Source: Clostridiales bacterium (lineage in GTDB: Bacteria; Bacillota; Clostridia; Oscillospirales; Ruminococcaceae). From it: DNA of 7,630 bases. The DNA is taken from positions 1 through 7,630 of the forward strand of contig JAAYSW010000035.1 in the NCBI GenBank assembly GCA_012523875.1, given 5' to 3'. Both the position numbers and the translations under genes were made by a program. Of this stretch, positions 6,784 through 7,630 are shown piece after piece (positions within the stretch are counted from its first letter, which is position 1; every line of letters starts with the position of its first letter). The notes below the pieces were generated by a model, which was not told the DNA's origin, made no database searches, and saw only the letters and a list, made by a program, of their open reading frames with translations.

Positions 6784-7574
6784 ATTTGTTCCACCTCGTC
6801 TTCAAATACAGTATCGGGATACTTTTCACCAGTTTCCTCAATCATTTGATATAAACATTCAATCGCATCACTCAATCCACCAATAGTATCAATCAGACCA
6901 ATTTCAACTGCCTTTTCACCATCAATAACTGTACCCAAATCCATCGTAAGTTCACCAGTTTGCATCATGAGATTTCTAAATTCATCATCGGTAATTCGGC
7001 TATTTGATGTTACGAAGTTAATTATTCTATTCTGCATCTTCTCGAAATAAGATAATGTTTGTGGAACTCCCAAAACTAAACCATTCATTCTTACGGGATG
7101 TATTGTCATTGTTGCAGATTGAGCAATAAATGATTTCTTAGCACTTACCGCAAGAGGCACCCCTATTGAATGTCCACCCCCAACAACAATTGATACCGTA
7201 GGTGTTTTCATACTAGCTATCAATTCTGCTATGGCAAGACCTGCTTCAACATCACCACCAACTGTATTCAAAATAATAACCAATCCTCTTATAGATCTAT
7301 CCTGTTCAATTGCAACAAGGGAGGGAATTATATGTTCATATTTGGTCGTTTTATTTTGTGACGGCAGGACATAATGCCCCTCAACCTGACCAATAATAGT
7401 AAGACAGTGTATAAGATATTTTGCATTCTGTGGGATTACCTCACCCGTCTTTTCAATCAAATCGGCTTGGTCTAAGGTATTCTCTGTATCGGTTTTCTCA
7501 TTCTGGTCTTTATCTTGATTCCCATCATCATTCTCATTTTCTTTTACTTGGTAGAAATTATAATCATTAATCAT
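6780..7574 (-). CDS. tepA: ClpP-fold serine protease, TepA/YmfB type
   Basis: A 264-residue protein. The first 50 or so residues are an acidic, Asn/Asp/Glu/Lys-rich, probably disordered extension. The ClpP/crotonase-fold protease domain covers about 52-245. The nucleophile is S136 in GGGHSIG, the general base H159 in TMTIHPVR, and D212 is a candidate third member of the triad. The NTVGGDVEAGLAIAELI segment (103-119) matches the family's oxyanion/helix region. The GGGHSIGVPLAV and TIHPVRMNGLVLGVPQT segments are closer to B. subtilis TepA (YmfB) than to housekeeping ClpP. TepA has been linked to protein export and, as I recall, to breakdown of small acid-soluble proteins in spore outgrowth; the role here is inferred. 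There is no signal peptide. The Shine-Dalgarno is weak (GGATGT). The gene is coupled to the downstream ylzJ-like gene. Confidence 0.92.
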   Translation of the reverse strand: MINDYNFYQVKENENDDGNQDKDQNEKTDTENTLDQADLIEKTGEVIPQNAKYLIHCLTIIGQVEGHYVLPSQNKTTKYEHIIPSLVAIEQDRSIRGLVIILNTVGGDVEAGLAIAELIASMKTPTVSIVVGGGHSIGVPLAVSAKKSFIAQSATMTIHPVRMNGLVLGVPQTLSYFEKMQNRIINFVTSNSRITDDEFRNLMMQTGELTMDLGTVIDGEKAVEIGLIDTIGGLSDAIECLYQMIEETGEKYPDTVFEDEVEQI

Positions 7575-7577
7575 ATA

Positions 7578-7630
7578 TCACACATACATCCAATCAATAA
7601 AATACTTATGAATTACTCGATTCAATAATA
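7578..7630 (-). CDS. Possible C-terminal end of an upstream gene (uncertain frame)
   Basis: The 56 nt before the protease start are too short to classify. One frame reads LLNRVIHKYFIDWMYV and stops at TGA (7580-7578), just 3 nt before the protease ATG, a spacing typical of this operon. Another frame reads IIESSNS and stops at TAA (7608-7606 region). In B. subtilis the gene upstream of tepA encodes an RNase J (rnjB), but neither ending looks like an RNase J C-terminus that I recognise. The stretch may equally be intergenic. Confidence 0.25.
   Translation of the reverse strand, partial: LLNRVIHKYFIDWMYV

Noticed and set aside
7581..7630. A promoter before the protease gene (TTGAAT with a TATTTT-like -10)
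   Set aside because: The hexamers are weak and the spacing is not convincing in such AT-rich sequence; an upstream gene end is equally likely.
1..7630. Mobile elements, CRISPR arrays, tRNA/rRNA genes, toxin-antitoxin or defence systems
   Set aside because: No repeats, transposase or integrase motifs, RNA gene signatures or defence domains were found; nearly every base is accounted for by a tightly packed set of conserved genes.

Overview
This window is AT-rich and every gene I can support lies on the minus strand, read from position 7630 down to 1. Strong Shine-Dalgarno sequences, a membrane-anchored SpoIIIE/FtsK-type DNA translocase and a TepA-like ClpP-fold protease followed by a YlzJ-like small gene point to a low-GC, probably spore-forming Firmicute, most likely a Clostridia member. 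I cannot name the species.

Layout in transcription order: (1) 7630-7575, a short 5' margin that may hold the last codons of an upstream gene; (2) a TepA-like ClpP-family serine protease (7574-6780); (3) a 59-codon YlzJ-like gene, too short for routine ORF calling, that overlaps the protease stop by 4 nt (6783-6604); (4) a 79-nt gap with a GC-rich hairpin; (5) uppP, undecaprenyl-diphosphate phosphatase (6524-5655); (6) spoIIIE/ftsK (5625-3157, GTG start); (7) a YgiQ-family radical SAM protein (3122-1176); (8) a membrane-anchored ComEC-type metallo-beta-lactamase-fold protein (1215-280), overlapping the radical SAM gene by 40 nt; (9) a DUF3006 small protein (280-62), overlapping by 1 nt; (10) the first 19 codons of an FAD-binding oxidoreductase (58-1), cut by the window edge.

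The gaps are short or negative, so genes 2-10 look like one or two operons. The only plausible break is the 79-nt gap before uppP. The protease - YlzJ - SpoIIIE order resembles the B. subtilis tepA-ylzJ-spoIIIE neighbourhood, with uppP inserted between ylzJ and spoIIIE. The first half therefore joins chromosome translocation into the forespore or division septum with lipid-carrier recycling for wall synthesis. The second half (radical SAM, MBL-fold hydrolase, DUF3006, flavoprotein) is a run of conserved but poorly understood genes.

This is mainly a conserved housekeeping/sporulation region. I see no mobile element, CRISPR array, tRNA, rRNA or defence system, and no convincing new system. The points most worth following up are the tightly coupled MBL-DUF3006 pair, the uppP insertion with its leader hairpin, and the divergent YlzJ-like gene.
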